Under the pieces are notes generated by a model that was given only the letters and a program-made list of their open reading frames with translations, was not told where the DNA came from and did not search any database. A stretch of DNA of 64,000 nucleotides from Fomes fomentarius (taxonomy: Eukaryota; Basidiomycota; Agaricomycetes; Polyporales; Polyporaceae), in NCBI GenBank assembly GCA_022606135.1, contig JABYQN010000003.1, positions 1 through 64,000 of the forward strand, read 5' to 3'. Below are positions 45,351 to 56,023 of the stretch, in pieces (within the stretch, counting starts at the first letter, position 1; each line of letters opens with the position of its first letter). The translations under genes were made by a program, and so were the position numbers.

Positions 45351-45898
45351 CTAGGAGAAGAAGAATATCTCGAACCAGTCCGGCTTGCACCCCAGCGCAT
45401 CAGCCAGTTTCTCCACATTCTCCGCAGACATCCTCTTCTTGTACGCCTCCTTCCCAAAACGGAACAAACACAATATCTGCGCCGTATGCCGTTCCGTGAT
45501 AATCGGCATGGCCTGCTTGTGCCGTCTCCGCAGGACAGCGATCTGGATGTCCAGGGACTTGTCGTTCACGATCCAGCGCATGTAATCGACTGCGTACATT
45601 TGCTGCTGAGAGAAGTGGTACTTCTCGGCTTCGGGGTTGACGCGCTTTGCATATGCTTCCAGAGCGCCCTTGCGGATGTAGATTCCGTAGTAGTAGATGC
45701 CAGTAGACTCGGGCTTCCGGTACTCTTTAACGGGTGGAAGCGGGAAGCAGTTGACCAGGGCAGTACGCGTCTCCGGATGCGTCTCCGAAGGAGTCTCGTC
45801 GAGCTGTCGGAAATCATATCTGTTTGAGCAAACATCCATGAAGGTAGAGAATGGCGTACGGAAAGAGCTTCAATTTCAGCGGCGAGGCTAGAGGACAT
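45351..45898 (-). CDS. Family A small protein of unknown function (A2)
   Basis: Two exons on the minus strand: 45860-45898 (MSSSLAAEIEALS) and 45351-45803, joined in phase 0, 163 aa. An ATG four codons upstream (45910) is also possible. Landmarks: TGIYYYGIYIRKGALEAYAK, MYAVDYMRWIVNDKSLDIQI, RRRHKQAMPIITERHTAQIL, MSAENVEKLADALGCKPDWF and an aromatic end FEIFFFS. No signal peptide or membrane span. It is soluble and probably alpha/beta. Near-identical to A3. I know no family with this pattern. The CCACGTGAGCGTGTTTGAC block near 45942 is probably its promoter. Confidence 0.75.
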
Positions 45899-45910
45899 GT
45901 CACTGGCCAT

Positions 45911-46415
45911 GATGATGGTGGTGAAATGAAACGCGTCTCTGCCACGTGAGCGTGTTTGACTGGTCTATAGACGCCTAATAGACGCTCATTATCCCCACTT
46001 TCGCATCAGCTGATTCGGTTTGGTTTGTCAATCGCCTTCACTGCGGTGCCGACTTCTCTCCTTCAGTTGTCCGAAATCACTAGGTACGGTACACCAGCGA
46101 GAATAGGTTTCGGGTACGATGTAACATGCTGCCTATCTATGTCAAGAACTTATGCAAACTTTATGGAATCAAGTGTACATATGATAATCGCACAGGAATG
46201 GGTGCGTAATTGAAACAGACTGCCATCCAATACGAGCAATTGAATGTGGGACGAACATCAACACTACTGTGGATGGAAAGATAGACCCAGAGTCGCACGC
46301 ACAATTCGCCGGATCTGACCTTTACAAGTGCAGCGATACGGTTCCAAGCCCGGTCTACAACACGCTTATTTCAGAGAGATATACTGGGGATGGAACGCGT
46401 GGACACACGTACCTG
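45911..46415. other. Spacer between A2 and B2
   Basis: No gene. Homologous to 29535-29986. It contains the CACGTG block and a TATAGACG direct repeat near 45965. Confidence 0.5.
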
Positions 46416-46889
46416 TCACAGCATGATGGAATACCACTTCGGCCGTTGGTCTCCAAGATCCAACATCTTCCTCACACCCTCCACATCACTCGAGTAGATG
46501 TCGGTGTTTATCGCGTCCTCCGAGCTATTATCCTTCAAGACGAGCAAGTACGTTCCCTCGACACCGTTCATGAGAATTAGACTGCGGTGTAGGCGAGGAA
46601 TACGAGGGAACTCCGAGGAGATGATCCTGGGAATGAAGACTAGGGAAGAGTATGACATGGATTTGATTGCTCTCTCAACTTCCTCTGGAGTCATCTTGGA
46701 CAGGGCGTCGCCGTAAAGTCGGTGGTGAAAGGCAGTTGCCCATTTACGAAGACACGTCTGGTCAACGATGAGTCCGTATCCACGGTCGGGGGTGGTTGGT
46801 TGCGCTCTCTTGACCGTTCGTCGAGCACAAGCACGAGCGGTAGAATGAGACGAGGATGCATGAGACGAGGATGCAGCACCAGCGGACAT
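46416..46889 (-). CDS. Family B small protein of unknown function (B2)
   Basis: Single-exon frame of 157 aa from the conserved Met at 46889 (an upstream in-frame ATG lies at 46925). Nearly collinear with B1: DRGYGLIVDQTCLRKWATAF, MTPEEVERAIKSMSYS, FPRIPRLHRSLILMNGVEGT, and an identical C-terminus INTDIYSSDVEGVRKMLDLG with PKWYSIML. The N-terminus is basic and Ala/Ser-rich. Same gene order relative to A2 as B1 to A1, so A-B is a duplicated two-gene unit. Function unknown. Confidence 0.75.
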   Translation of the reverse strand: MSAGAASSSHASSSHSTARACARRTVKRAQPTTPDRGYGLIVDQTCLRKWATAFHHRLYGDALSKMTPEEVERAIKSMSYSSLVFIPRIISSEFPRIPRLHRSLILMNGVEGTYLLVLKDNSSEDAINTDIYSSDVEGVRKMLDLGDQRPKWYSIML

Positions 46890-47424
46890 GTTGTGTGGCG
46901 GGCGGGGCCAGAGCGAACAAACCAAGAGAAGTGTGGTTGGGAGGAGAGGGTAGGGTAAGCGCTAATGAAACACTTATAGGGGCCGACAAGCGATCAGGCC
47001 ACTACTCATACATGTTGATGTCGCATCCTTGTGCAATGTACCTCGTCTTGGCCATACACCACAGCCCTAAAGCATGATATACTTTTGACAAGTATAAAAT
47101 GATCGTCCTTCCCCACGTCCATAGAATCTGTGGACTATCTGCCTAGGGGAGACTAGATATGGTCCACGTTCGAACGAAGATGTATTATGCAAGGACAGTG
47201 ACACATATACAAAGAGCGACGATCCAACGGAAAACAGATTGGGACGACGGTGATCATGATGACATACAAAGAATATTGTGATGCGAGGAGGCGATGGATG
47301 GTGGCATTGGAAAAGGATTTTGGAATGGGGGCATACGTGCGACCGAGACGAGGGTTGCACGCTATACCGGGATGGAGTCCAAAGATGAACATGTGGCATG
47401 ATAGCAAGGTGTTGCAGACGCACC
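46890..47424. other. B2 upstream and A3 downstream region
   Basis: No gene. Positions 47270-47424 match the 3' flank of A2. Confidence 0.5.
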
Positions 47425-47985
47425 TTAGGAGAAGAAGAATATCTCGAACCAGTCCGGCTTGCACCCCAGCGCATCAGCCAGTTTCTCCACATTCTCCGCA
47501 GACATCCTCTTCTTGTACGCCTCCTCCCCAAAACGGAACAAACACAATATCCTCGCCGTATACCGTTCCGTGATAATCGGCATGGCCTGCTTGTGCCGTC
47601 TCCGCAGGACGGCGATCTGGATGTCCAGGGACTTGTCGTTCACGATCCAGCGCATGTAATCGACTGCGTAGAATCGCTGCTGAGAGCAGTGGTACTTCTC
47701 GGCTTCGGGGTTGACGCGCTTTGCGTACGCTTCCAGAGCGCCCTTGCGGATGTAGATTCCATAGTAGTAGATGCCAGTAGACCTGGGCTTCCGGTACTCT
47801 TCAACCGGCGGGAACGGGAAGCAGTTAACCAGGGCAGGACGCGTCTCCGGATGTGTCTCCGAAGGAGTCTCGTCGAGCTGTCGCAAATCATGTTTGTTTC
47901 AGCAAGCAACCATGAAGCTCGAGAATGAAGGTAGAGAATGGCTTACGGAAAGAGCTTCAATTTCAGCGGCGAGACTAGAGGACAT
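47425..47985 (-). CDS. Family A small protein of unknown function (A3)
   Basis: Two exons: 47947-47985 (MSSSLAAEIEALS) and 47425-47877, 163 aa. Almost identical to A2; differences include FYAVDYMRW for MYAVDYMRW, RYTARIL for RHTAQIL and RFGEEAYKK for RFGKEAYKK. The changes are few and mostly conservative, which suggests recent duplication with the protein kept functional. It is transcribed divergently from gene X (start 48242), with about 255 bp between starts, so the two may share a promoter. Confidence 0.78.
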
Positions 47986-48569
47986 GTTGTGGTTGAGTGT
48001 GGGTTACTGAGACGCGCGTCTCTGCCAGTTTCCACGTATATAGGCCCCTTCCCGGCTATTTCGGGCCGGTGTCAGGACAATTGCGTTTAGGAAAATGCGA
48101 TGCACCGTGCGAGGCTTGACTCGGAGGACAATTAGAGAAGCAGTTCACAACTCTTTTGTTCAACCCAACCCAAAAGGTGTCCGAGTCAGATGGTATATAT
48201 CCTATCAACTCCTTGCGCAGGCCCACAAACACTTCGGTCCCATGTCCCATTCCCGAAGAGCTGCTAGTGCTCGACGCCGTGCTACTACTGTCCGGAGCGT
48301 GGTGCAGTCTGGGAGCTCCAGGTTTAAACCAAGAGGTTTGCCGGAGAGTATGATGGTGGATGGGGACGACGAGGACGACGATACCTTGGTTAGCTACGGC
48401 CCTGGGAGTCCAGTCGCCGTGCAGGGAGCCAGTGCCATGCGTCACCCTCAGGCTTCCTCCTCCACTCGCAGAGCCAGTCCATCTCGCGACCGTGACACCT
48501 TCGATCGCGCCAATCCCCAGCCTACTACCTCGGACAACGAGTTGCCTGGGTCCGAGGATGACGACATCG

Positions 48570-48990
48570 CCGACGACAGCGACGAGGCAGACGATGGCGA
48601 CGATGGCGACGAGGCAGACGATGGTGACAACGACGACGACGATGGCGACGAGGCAGACGATGGTGACAACGACGACGACGATGGCGACGACGACGACGAT
48701 GGCGACGACGGCGACGACGAGGCTGAAGCCAGTTCATCTCGCGACCGCGACGCCTTCGATCGCGCCACTCCCCAGCCCACTACCTTAGTATTCGAGAGGT
48801 ATCCCTCTCTAATACCCTCCTCGGACGACGATGTACCTTGGTCCGAGTATGACGATGTGGCCGACGATGGCGATGACGGCGACGATGGCGACGATGGCGA
48901 TGACGGCGACGACAACGACAACGACGACAACGATAACGGCGACAACAACGAGGCTGACGACGACGACGACGAGGCTGACGACGAAGATGC
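48570..48990 (+). repeat. Asp-rich coding minisatellite in gene X
   Basis: Tandem GAC/GAT/GGC codons make long Asp/Gly runs. A 39-bp unit encoding GDEADDGDNDDDD occurs twice in tandem (about 48607-48685). Reverse-strand frames across it are artefacts of the repeat. Confidence 0.85.
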
Positions 48991-49340
48991 TCTCTATCGT
49001 CTCGGTGGCTCCTTGCTTGCTCCTTTTCGAGACGACTCGTTCTCTAAGGCCCTGAAGGAGGTCGAAGAGAAGCTTGCAGGCCAGATAGCGAGAGCCCTCC
49101 ACGACCCTACGAACGAAGGCTTACACTCTGCCACGTTCGACACACTGATCAAGGAGTACTTGCTCCCTCGCCTGCGCGGCAACGATCGTGCCGGGAAACC
49201 GTACGCTCTCGAACAGTACTCTCAGCTCGCAGCGCTTAGAGACCTGTACGTGCACACAATGACAAGTACTAGCATTCGCGATCGCTTGTTGATATCGCAT
49301 CCTTATGTAGTGTGCCCCTTCCTCCGGGCAATGTGGAAAT

Positions 49341-49628
49341 TGTCAGGACTTGATGAGCGTTTGTCGGCTAGTCAAGCGAGGCGTTGAGTAGCGAGAGCGC
49401 GAATGAATATGGAAGCGAGAGTGTCAAGAAGTACAGCAGCGTGGGATGGTACCGTAAGACGAGGAGGACAGTCTGGGGAGAAGAAGTCTCCCCAGCGACT
49501 ATAAGAGCCCGTGAGTGATCCGATAACTAGCTATCGATGAAGAGAACATGAGGCTCGAGGCATGAGGCTACGGTATGTAGGGCGTCTATCGGTGATGAGG
49601 ATGCTTAGACGCAGGAGAATCCGTAACA
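49341..49628 (-). repeat. 3' LTR of the Gypsy element
   Basis: 288 bp; on the plus strand from TGTCAGGACTTG to ATCCGTAACA. One substitution relative to the other LTR (GGCTACGG here, GGCCACGG there). The end of pol overlaps it by about 98 bp. Confidence 0.95.
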
Positions 49629-52600
49629 TTACCCCCTCCTTAAGACGCGCTTTCTCCTGGAGCGCGATAGGGGTCTGCGTATGTGGGAACATGAGATGAT
49701 TCACCGGTCGAGGTGCTTTCGGATGAGCTTGATGGAATTCCGCGATTGCCTCCTGTGCGTGCGGGAGCTTCGTGCGTGAAAGCCACTCGTTTTCGGTGTC
49801 CGGGTAACCCTTCCACTTCACGAGATACTCGATGCCCCGCTTGTTCCGAGTCGGGCGCGAGTCGAGCACTTCCTCGACCTCTACCTCCTCTTGCCCTTCT
49901 ACCAGCTCGGCTGGTGGTCGTTCGAAGTTCGGTCCATGGGCTTCCGTTTCGACGTACGGAGTGAGGAGTGAGGCGTGAAACACGGGGTGAATCCGCTTCC
50001 ACGTCCTTGGAATGTCCAGTTTGTAAGTGACCGGGCCGAGTACGTCAGTAATTTCGAATGGTCCATGACGTTTAGCAGCAAGCTTAGCTTTCGGTTGTGT
50101 CGTTTTCAGATTCTTTCCATCCAGCCACACCTTGTCTCCGACCTTGAGGCCCAGGGTGTCCTTTCCCCAATCCCCATTGTTCCGCTTCATCAACTCTGCT
50201 GCGAGCTCGAGGCTTGCGTCCGCCTCCTTCCGCATCTCTTCCAGCGCGCGGAGCTGTTCTTCCACACTTGGTATGGTCGACTCGACGTCCAGCACCGAGG
50301 GGAACATACGCGGCGCGAAACCGTACCACAGTTCGAACGGCGATTTTCCGGTGGCGGAGTGGATGCGCGAGTTGTGGCAGAACTCGGCGTAGGGTAGTAG
50401 CTTCACCCAGTCGTCCTGTCGGTAGTTGCAGAATGCACGTAGGTACTGTTCGACCTCCTGATTGACTCTCTCAGTCTCGCCGTCGGTCTGTGGGTGGTAC
50501 GCTGTACTGAGTGACGACTGAATACCGAGTTTCTCGAGCACACCTCGAGTTACTTTGCTTGCAAATTGTGGGCCTCTGTCCGATATCAGCTGGTCCCAGA
50601 GTCCAACACGTCTGTACACGTTGTTGAATAGCAGGTCGACCGTTCCGTCGGCGTCGATGGTCTTGTGGCAGGGCGTGAGGAATATCGCCTTTGTACTCCG
50701 GTCGACGGTGACGTTCAGGGCATTGTATCCTTCGGAAAAAGGTAGGTCCGTAACGTAGTCTGTCGTAAGTGTCCCGAACGGTCTTGACGGAACCGCATTC
50801 GGGACAAGAGGTACGTGCGTTGCGTGACTCTGATTCTTGGTGGCTTGACAGACAGCACATCCTCGCACATAAGTTACGGATGAATACAGACATACCGGGC
50901 CACCAGAATTCACGGCTCACTAACTCGTATGTCTTGAACCGCCCTGGGTGTCCGGCGACTGGTGAGCCGTGATATCGTCGGACAATGTCTCGACGAAGCT
51001 CTGGGTCGTCTGGGATGTATATCTTGCCTCGGAATAGTATAAGTCCGTCTTCATAATTCCATTCTTGAATGTCCTTGACTAGGGACCGTGGCCCGTTCTT
51101 GAGAATAACTTTGAGGGCTTGTAGGACTTCGACGTCACATCTCGGTGCATCTCGAATTCTCTGACGCAGGGCGGCATCTCCGATCGAGTTGACCATGCAC
51201 GGGCGTGTCGCCCGTATGCGGAAAAACTTTGGATCGAGGAGGACGTGATCGTGATTGTTGTCCTCTACCCCCTCCTTATGGTCAGGTCGCCTCGACATGG
51301 CATCGCTACGATTTGTTGCTCCTGGCTTGTGCACGAGTACGAAGTCGAATCTAGAGAGAAATAGTGACCAACGTGCCTGACGACGGTTCAGCTTTTGAGC
51401 TGTCTTGAAATATTCGAGGTTCTTGTGATCCGTCCAGACCTCGACTGTGTGTGGTGCGCCCTCGAGATAGTGTCGCCACATCTCGAGTGCGCGTACTATC
51501 GCGAGGAGCTCTTTGTCGTAGATGTCGTAGTTCCGTTCCGCTTCCGACAGTGATTTTGACAGGTATGCAACTGGGTGCCAGAGGTCATCTGGCCCTTTCT
51601 GTGAAAGTATACCCCCAGTGGCGAAGTCCGAGGCGTCCACTTCGACCAGGTACGGTTTGTCAGCGTCGGGCATTACGAGGATGGGGGATGAAATGAACAC
51701 CTCTTTTAGCAGCTCAAAAGCCTTCTGGCAGTGCATTGTCCATAACCATGGCACGTCTTTCTTCGTCAAGTCGAACAGCGGACGTGCGATCTTCGAGAAG
51801 TCCTTGATGAACCGTCGGTAGAAGTTTCCGAATCCTAAGAACGCTTGGACGTCCTTGACCCTCTGTGGAACTGGCCACTCGGCGATACCGGCGACCTTGA
51901 CTGGGTCCATGGCCAGTCTGTCGTGTGATATGATGAGCCCTAAATATTCGATCGAGTCTCGTTCGAAGAAACACTTCTCTGGTTTGAGGAATAGGTCGTG
52001 CTCTTCGAGACGTCGGAGCACCTGGTTCACGATCTCCCGGTGCTCCCTGACTGTCTCCATGAATACCAGGATGTCGTCCATATAGATAATGACCTTCCCC
52101 GTATCGATGAGGTCCTTGAAAGTCTCGTTCATCATCGCCTGAAATGTCGCCGGTGAGTTCATCAGTCCGAAGAACATGACGGTAGGTTCAAACAACCCAA
52201 GATTTGTCTTGAACGCAGCCTTCCACTCGTCGCCCTCTTTGATGCGCACATTGTTGTAACCCCAGCGGACGTCCATCTTTGAGAACACACGCGACCCCTT
52301 CAACTTGTCCACAAGTTCTGGTATGAGTGGGAGTGGGTACTCGTTCTTCACCGTCCCGGAGTTGAGGTATCTGTAATCCTGTACTGGCCGTAGCTTTCCG
52401 TCTTTCTTCTTAACAAAGAAAAATGGACTTGCCATGGGGGACTTGGACGGTCGTATATACCCTTTTCTGGTGTGTTCGTCAATGAACGTCCGCAGCTCCG
52501 CCTGCTCGGCTGGGCTGAGGGGATAGATCTTGCACGGCTTCGGCTGGAAGTCGGGCTTGAGGTCAATGGCGTGATCCCATGCCCTGCGATCCGGGAAGCG

Positions 52601-53520
52601 TTCGGACTCCCGTCGGTCGAAAACGCGCCGGAATCCTCGATACGGTGGGGGGACCATTTCTTCGAAGGTCTGAGGTCGCGTCTCTGCCGCTCGCTCAGCG
52701 AGCTCTTGTGCCTTGGTAAATCCTGCTCGTATGTGGGTAGCGTCAGCCAGTTCGTCTAAGTGATATGGGGCGTCAGACTTAGCGGTGGGAGCCTCGTCTT
52801 GGCTGTTAGTTGTGAGTCCTGCGAGCCTCACTCCGAGGTTGGTCCATGCGTCTGGAATGGTGGGTCGTTCGTCGTCATCTTCGGCAAACAGCCTCGTTGG
52901 CCCACTGTTTGGGGCCGTTCTTGTTCGGCTGACCGTCCGATGTCCTGCGACTTGTCGTGTGGGTTTGATAACGTGTGGTCCGAGTACGTCTTTGAAGAGT
53001 ACTGTGTACTCACGGTGGGACGTTCGCGGGTCTGTAGTTGTGGTTGCGAGCGTCCGTGGGGTTCGCGCTCGGTCTGGTCGTGTGCGTACGTGTTGCACAG
53101 GTGGTCGGACGAGGGTGCATGTGGGGGGGCAACGCGTCAAGTCGACGCGGTCAGTGGTCCAGTCTATCTGAGGGTTGTGTTCATCGAGCCAGTCTGTTCC
53201 TAATATGACGTCGTGATCCCCGATGTCCGTGATGTAGAACTCTGCTCGTTCTTCATGGTAGGACCGGCCGTCGTGCGAGTAGATGCGCACGGTCTGTGTC
53301 GTGCTGTGTTGTACCCAACCCATGATATTTTCTGAGCCGTCCACGTTCCGGACGGGGAACGGTTGCTGTAAGCGTTTCAGAGTGAATTGGTGGGCTTTGG
53401 CGAATCTAGAATGCATGATGAGTCCTTCTGCACCACTGTCGAGTAGTGCTCGTGCGCCGATTTTTCTGCCGGTGAAACGTCCAATGATATCAACTTCAAG
53501 AGTGATTGACGGTGTCTGTC
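49531..53520 (-). pseudogene. pol polyprotein of the Gypsy element, frameshifted
   Basis: Order on the minus strand: aspartic protease (LLDSGAEGLIM near 53440), reverse transcriptase with VKKKDGKLRPVQDYR and a YMDDILVF active site (most Ty3 elements have YVDD), RNase H (EVDASDFATGGILSQ), integrase HHCC finger (YHGSPVAGHPG ... CAVCQ) and the D-D-E core (LTTDYVTDLPFS, SDRGPQFAS, HPQTDGETERVNQE), and a chromodomain (GIEYLVKWKGYPDTENEWLS) that targets heterochromatin marks in this clade. Near 50880 one extra T shifts the frame between FIRN and YVRGCAVCQ, inside the integrase finger. The main frame (to 50471) is therefore out of register after that point. Confidence 0.92.
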
Positions 53521-53658
53521 GGTTACGAGTTGTGAAAGAAATAGATAACGATTTCAGACAGAAACTGGACTCGCATGGGGCTAATACATTGTATCGATTT
53601 TGAGACGTGACTCCGGCGTATCGTACAGTCCCGGTCGACGGCGCGTCGACGGGACGTT

Positions 53659-55695
53659 CTAAAAATCCAGCGTGGTGGCGAGATCCTTCAACAGTGTGCT
53701 GGCCTCCTCCCTCTTGTCAGCGTCGAGGGTACCGACGTGCTTGATGAACCTGCTAAGCGATTTAATCGGGTCTTCTTCGGCTTCTTGAGCTTGGGACGGC
53801 GTGGGGTTCGACGACGCCTGAGCGACTGGCGCTGCAGGCGTAGCATCCAGTGCCCGCACGCGCGGTCGCATAGTCTTCTGCGGGCAATCTCGCGCGACGT
53901 GCCCTGCATGCGGTTTGCGGCAGTAGAAGCAGCCACTCGTCTCGAACAGTTGCTTCTTCTGTTCGGCTGTGAGCGGGGTGCGTCTAACTGCGTCGACGTC
54001 CATCGGGACTACTTGGTCGTTGGAGGACGTCGTCGAAGGTGGGGGTCGGGTCTGAGCGGGGCGATCGGGGGTCTGCTGTGTCTTGAAAAAGGTATGAAGG
54101 CGCGCACCGTGATTTCCCTGACCCCAGCGCTTCTTTTCCAGCTCACGTCCTCGGGTTTGAGCGTCGACCTCTTTAGCGTACGACTTGTACATATCGAGCT
54201 TGGTCGCGACTGGGTGGATGCGGTAGACATCGTCGAGGATGCCGGGGCGAAGGCCCTTTTTGAAGAAATAGATCTGCGCCTCTTCGTCGTACTTGGTCTT
54301 GGGTGCCAATATCTCAAACTCAGTGATGTATTGTTCGACCGTGCGTGAGCCTTGCTTGAGGTTTTCGAATGCGACCTGTGCTTCGCCCTTTTTGTCCGCG
54401 TACTCAAAGCGTACGTCGTACGCGTCAGTGACTGCTTTCAGCGATCCGTACTTCGGGACGTGGGCAGTGTTACTTGCCAGTGCATCTTCGTCTGCAATGA
54501 TCTGTTCCATGACCATCTCGGCCCATGCGCCGGCTACGTCGCCGTGCATGAAGCTGAGAAAGAGGATGACCTTTTTGCCCTCATCGTTGTATTGCGTCGC
54601 ATTCTGTCGAATGTAGAGTTCGAAGGCGAGTCGGAATCGCCGTGCTTGGTTTTTGTCGCCGGTGAACGGCTGGGGTTTGTTGCCAATGTTGGCCGTCTGT
54701 ATGGTGGTGGTTGTGGCGGCCATAGTGGCCGCGGTTGCGGTAGAACTCGAGGTGGTAGCAGGAGCGTCGGGCAGTGGCGGGACGACGGGGAGAGCGAGGT
54801 CTGTTATGGGCGGCGGTGATGGTGTTTGAGCGCGGAGGTCAGGTGCGTGCTCGTGTGGTAAGTATGAAGAGGATGCGATTCGTAGAGGTGAGGGAGGGCG
54901 CGGCGTAGACGGCGGTGTGACGTGGGGTTCGGTCTGCACTTCGCGTAGTTGCTGCGCGTACTGGTGCTCCTCCGGTGAGACGTACGGGTGTCCTTCGCGT
55001 GTCGAAAAGAACCAGCCGGGTTCTTCGGAGTCGTCTTCTGAGTCGTCGCCCGGGAACCAGTCGATTTCCTCGCGGCCGCCTGGAGTCTGAATGAAGTACT
55101 GACCGGCAGACTTCTGGACGTATTCGGGGGTATGGCGTCCCGACGTGGGAGGGTCGGACGGGGCACGGAACCTGCCTGTGGAACTCGTGTTGGGCGTCTA
55201 CTGCGCGCGCGCGCGACGCGAGGTTCGCGCGAGGGATGGGAACGGAGTCGCGAGGTCTCCGACGACGCGCGCGGGGGTTCGGAATCGACTCCCGATAATT
55301 AGACGGTCGTTCCGTCTCTCGATCTCGTATGGACGGGGATGGAAGCTGTCTGGCTGACGTCGCGGACTTTGGCACTGAACGTAGTCGACGATCTGGACAA
55401 TCCAACGGCCCTCGTGATCGCGGGTTGCAACGGTACCGAAGTAGTGATACGTGTACTTCACCTGAGTGCCGATCCTTTCCGTAGTTATCTGAACTACCGT
55501 ATACGTGTCGTGCAGATCCTGCGGGCGGCGGCGGATCGTGCGAAAGAACGAGATCCACCGATCTTCGAGCGTCTCGTTTTCGGCTAGCGCGTGGGGCTCG
55601 ACGAAAAGGTGGTTAAAGGTTGGGTGGTATCGAAGCCGTGGCGTGGGTTCTAGAGCTTCTGGGTCCTGTTCGTCGATGTCGATGTAGATGGGCAT
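53659..55695 (-). pseudogene. gag of the Gypsy element with an in-frame TAG
   Basis: The frame starts at 55695 (MPIYIDIDEQDPEALEPTPR), meets a TAG at 55198-55200 and continues in the same frame through YFIQTPGGREEIDWFPGDD to the capsid region (QPFTGDKNQARRFRLAFELY, FKKGLRPGILDDVYRI) and a CCHC knuckle variant (CFYCRKPHAGHVARDC, with six residues before the His), ending at 53659. Internal ATGs after the TAG (54939) could give a shorter Gag. The TAG may be a mutation or a readthrough signal. Pol lies in another frame. Confidence 0.85.
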
Positions 55696-55735
55696 TCACG
55701 GCGGGGCAGAGCGGAATCTGGGGAGACTGTCCTAA

Positions 55736-56023
55736 TGTCAGGACTTGATGAGCGTTTGTCGGCTAGTCAAGCGAGGCGTTGAGTAGCGAGAGCGCGAATG
55801 AATATGGAAGCGAGAGTGTCAAGAAGTACAGCAGCGTGGGATGGTACCGTAAGACGAGGAGGACAGTCTGGGGAGAAGAAGTCTCCCCAGCGACTATAAG
55901 AGCCCGTGAGTGATCCGATAACTAGCTATCGATGAAGAGAACATGAGGCTCGAGGCATGAGGCCACGGTATGTAGGGCGTCTATCGGTGATGAGGATGCT
56001 TAGACGCAGGAGAATCCGTAACA
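55736..56023 (-). repeat. 5' LTR of the Gypsy element
   Basis: 288 bp, almost identical to the other. The element's primer-binding region should follow directly (TTAGGACAGTCTCCCC on the element strand); I could not match it to a tRNA by eye. Confidence 0.95.

Larger units (their letters stand above)
49341..56023 (-). mobile_element. Ty3/Gypsy chromodomain retrotransposon, 6.68 kb
   Basis: Complete element in minus orientation: 288-bp LTRs (49341-49628 and 55736-56023), gag (53659-55695), pol with protease, reverse transcriptase, RNase H, integrase and chromodomain (49531 to about 53520), and a perfect 5-bp target duplication GAAAT (49336-49340 and 56024-56028). Read on the element's strand, the LTR starts TGTTACGG and ends CCTGACA. 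The purine tract GGAGGGGGTAA precedes the 3' LTR. The LTRs differ at one position, so insertion is recent. It nevertheless carries an in-frame TAG in gag and a frameshift in integrase, so it was probably copied with help from intact relatives or broke just after landing. Confidence 0.95.

Noticed and set aside
48448..49102. Minus-strand Ser-rich and Val-rich frames in gene X
   Set aside because: Produced by reading the GAC/GAT repeat backwards; pure repeat composition.
54804..55558. Minus-strand frames in other phases over gag (120 and 239 codons)
   Set aside because: Out of frame with gag, whose own frame has the capsid and zinc-knuckle motifs.
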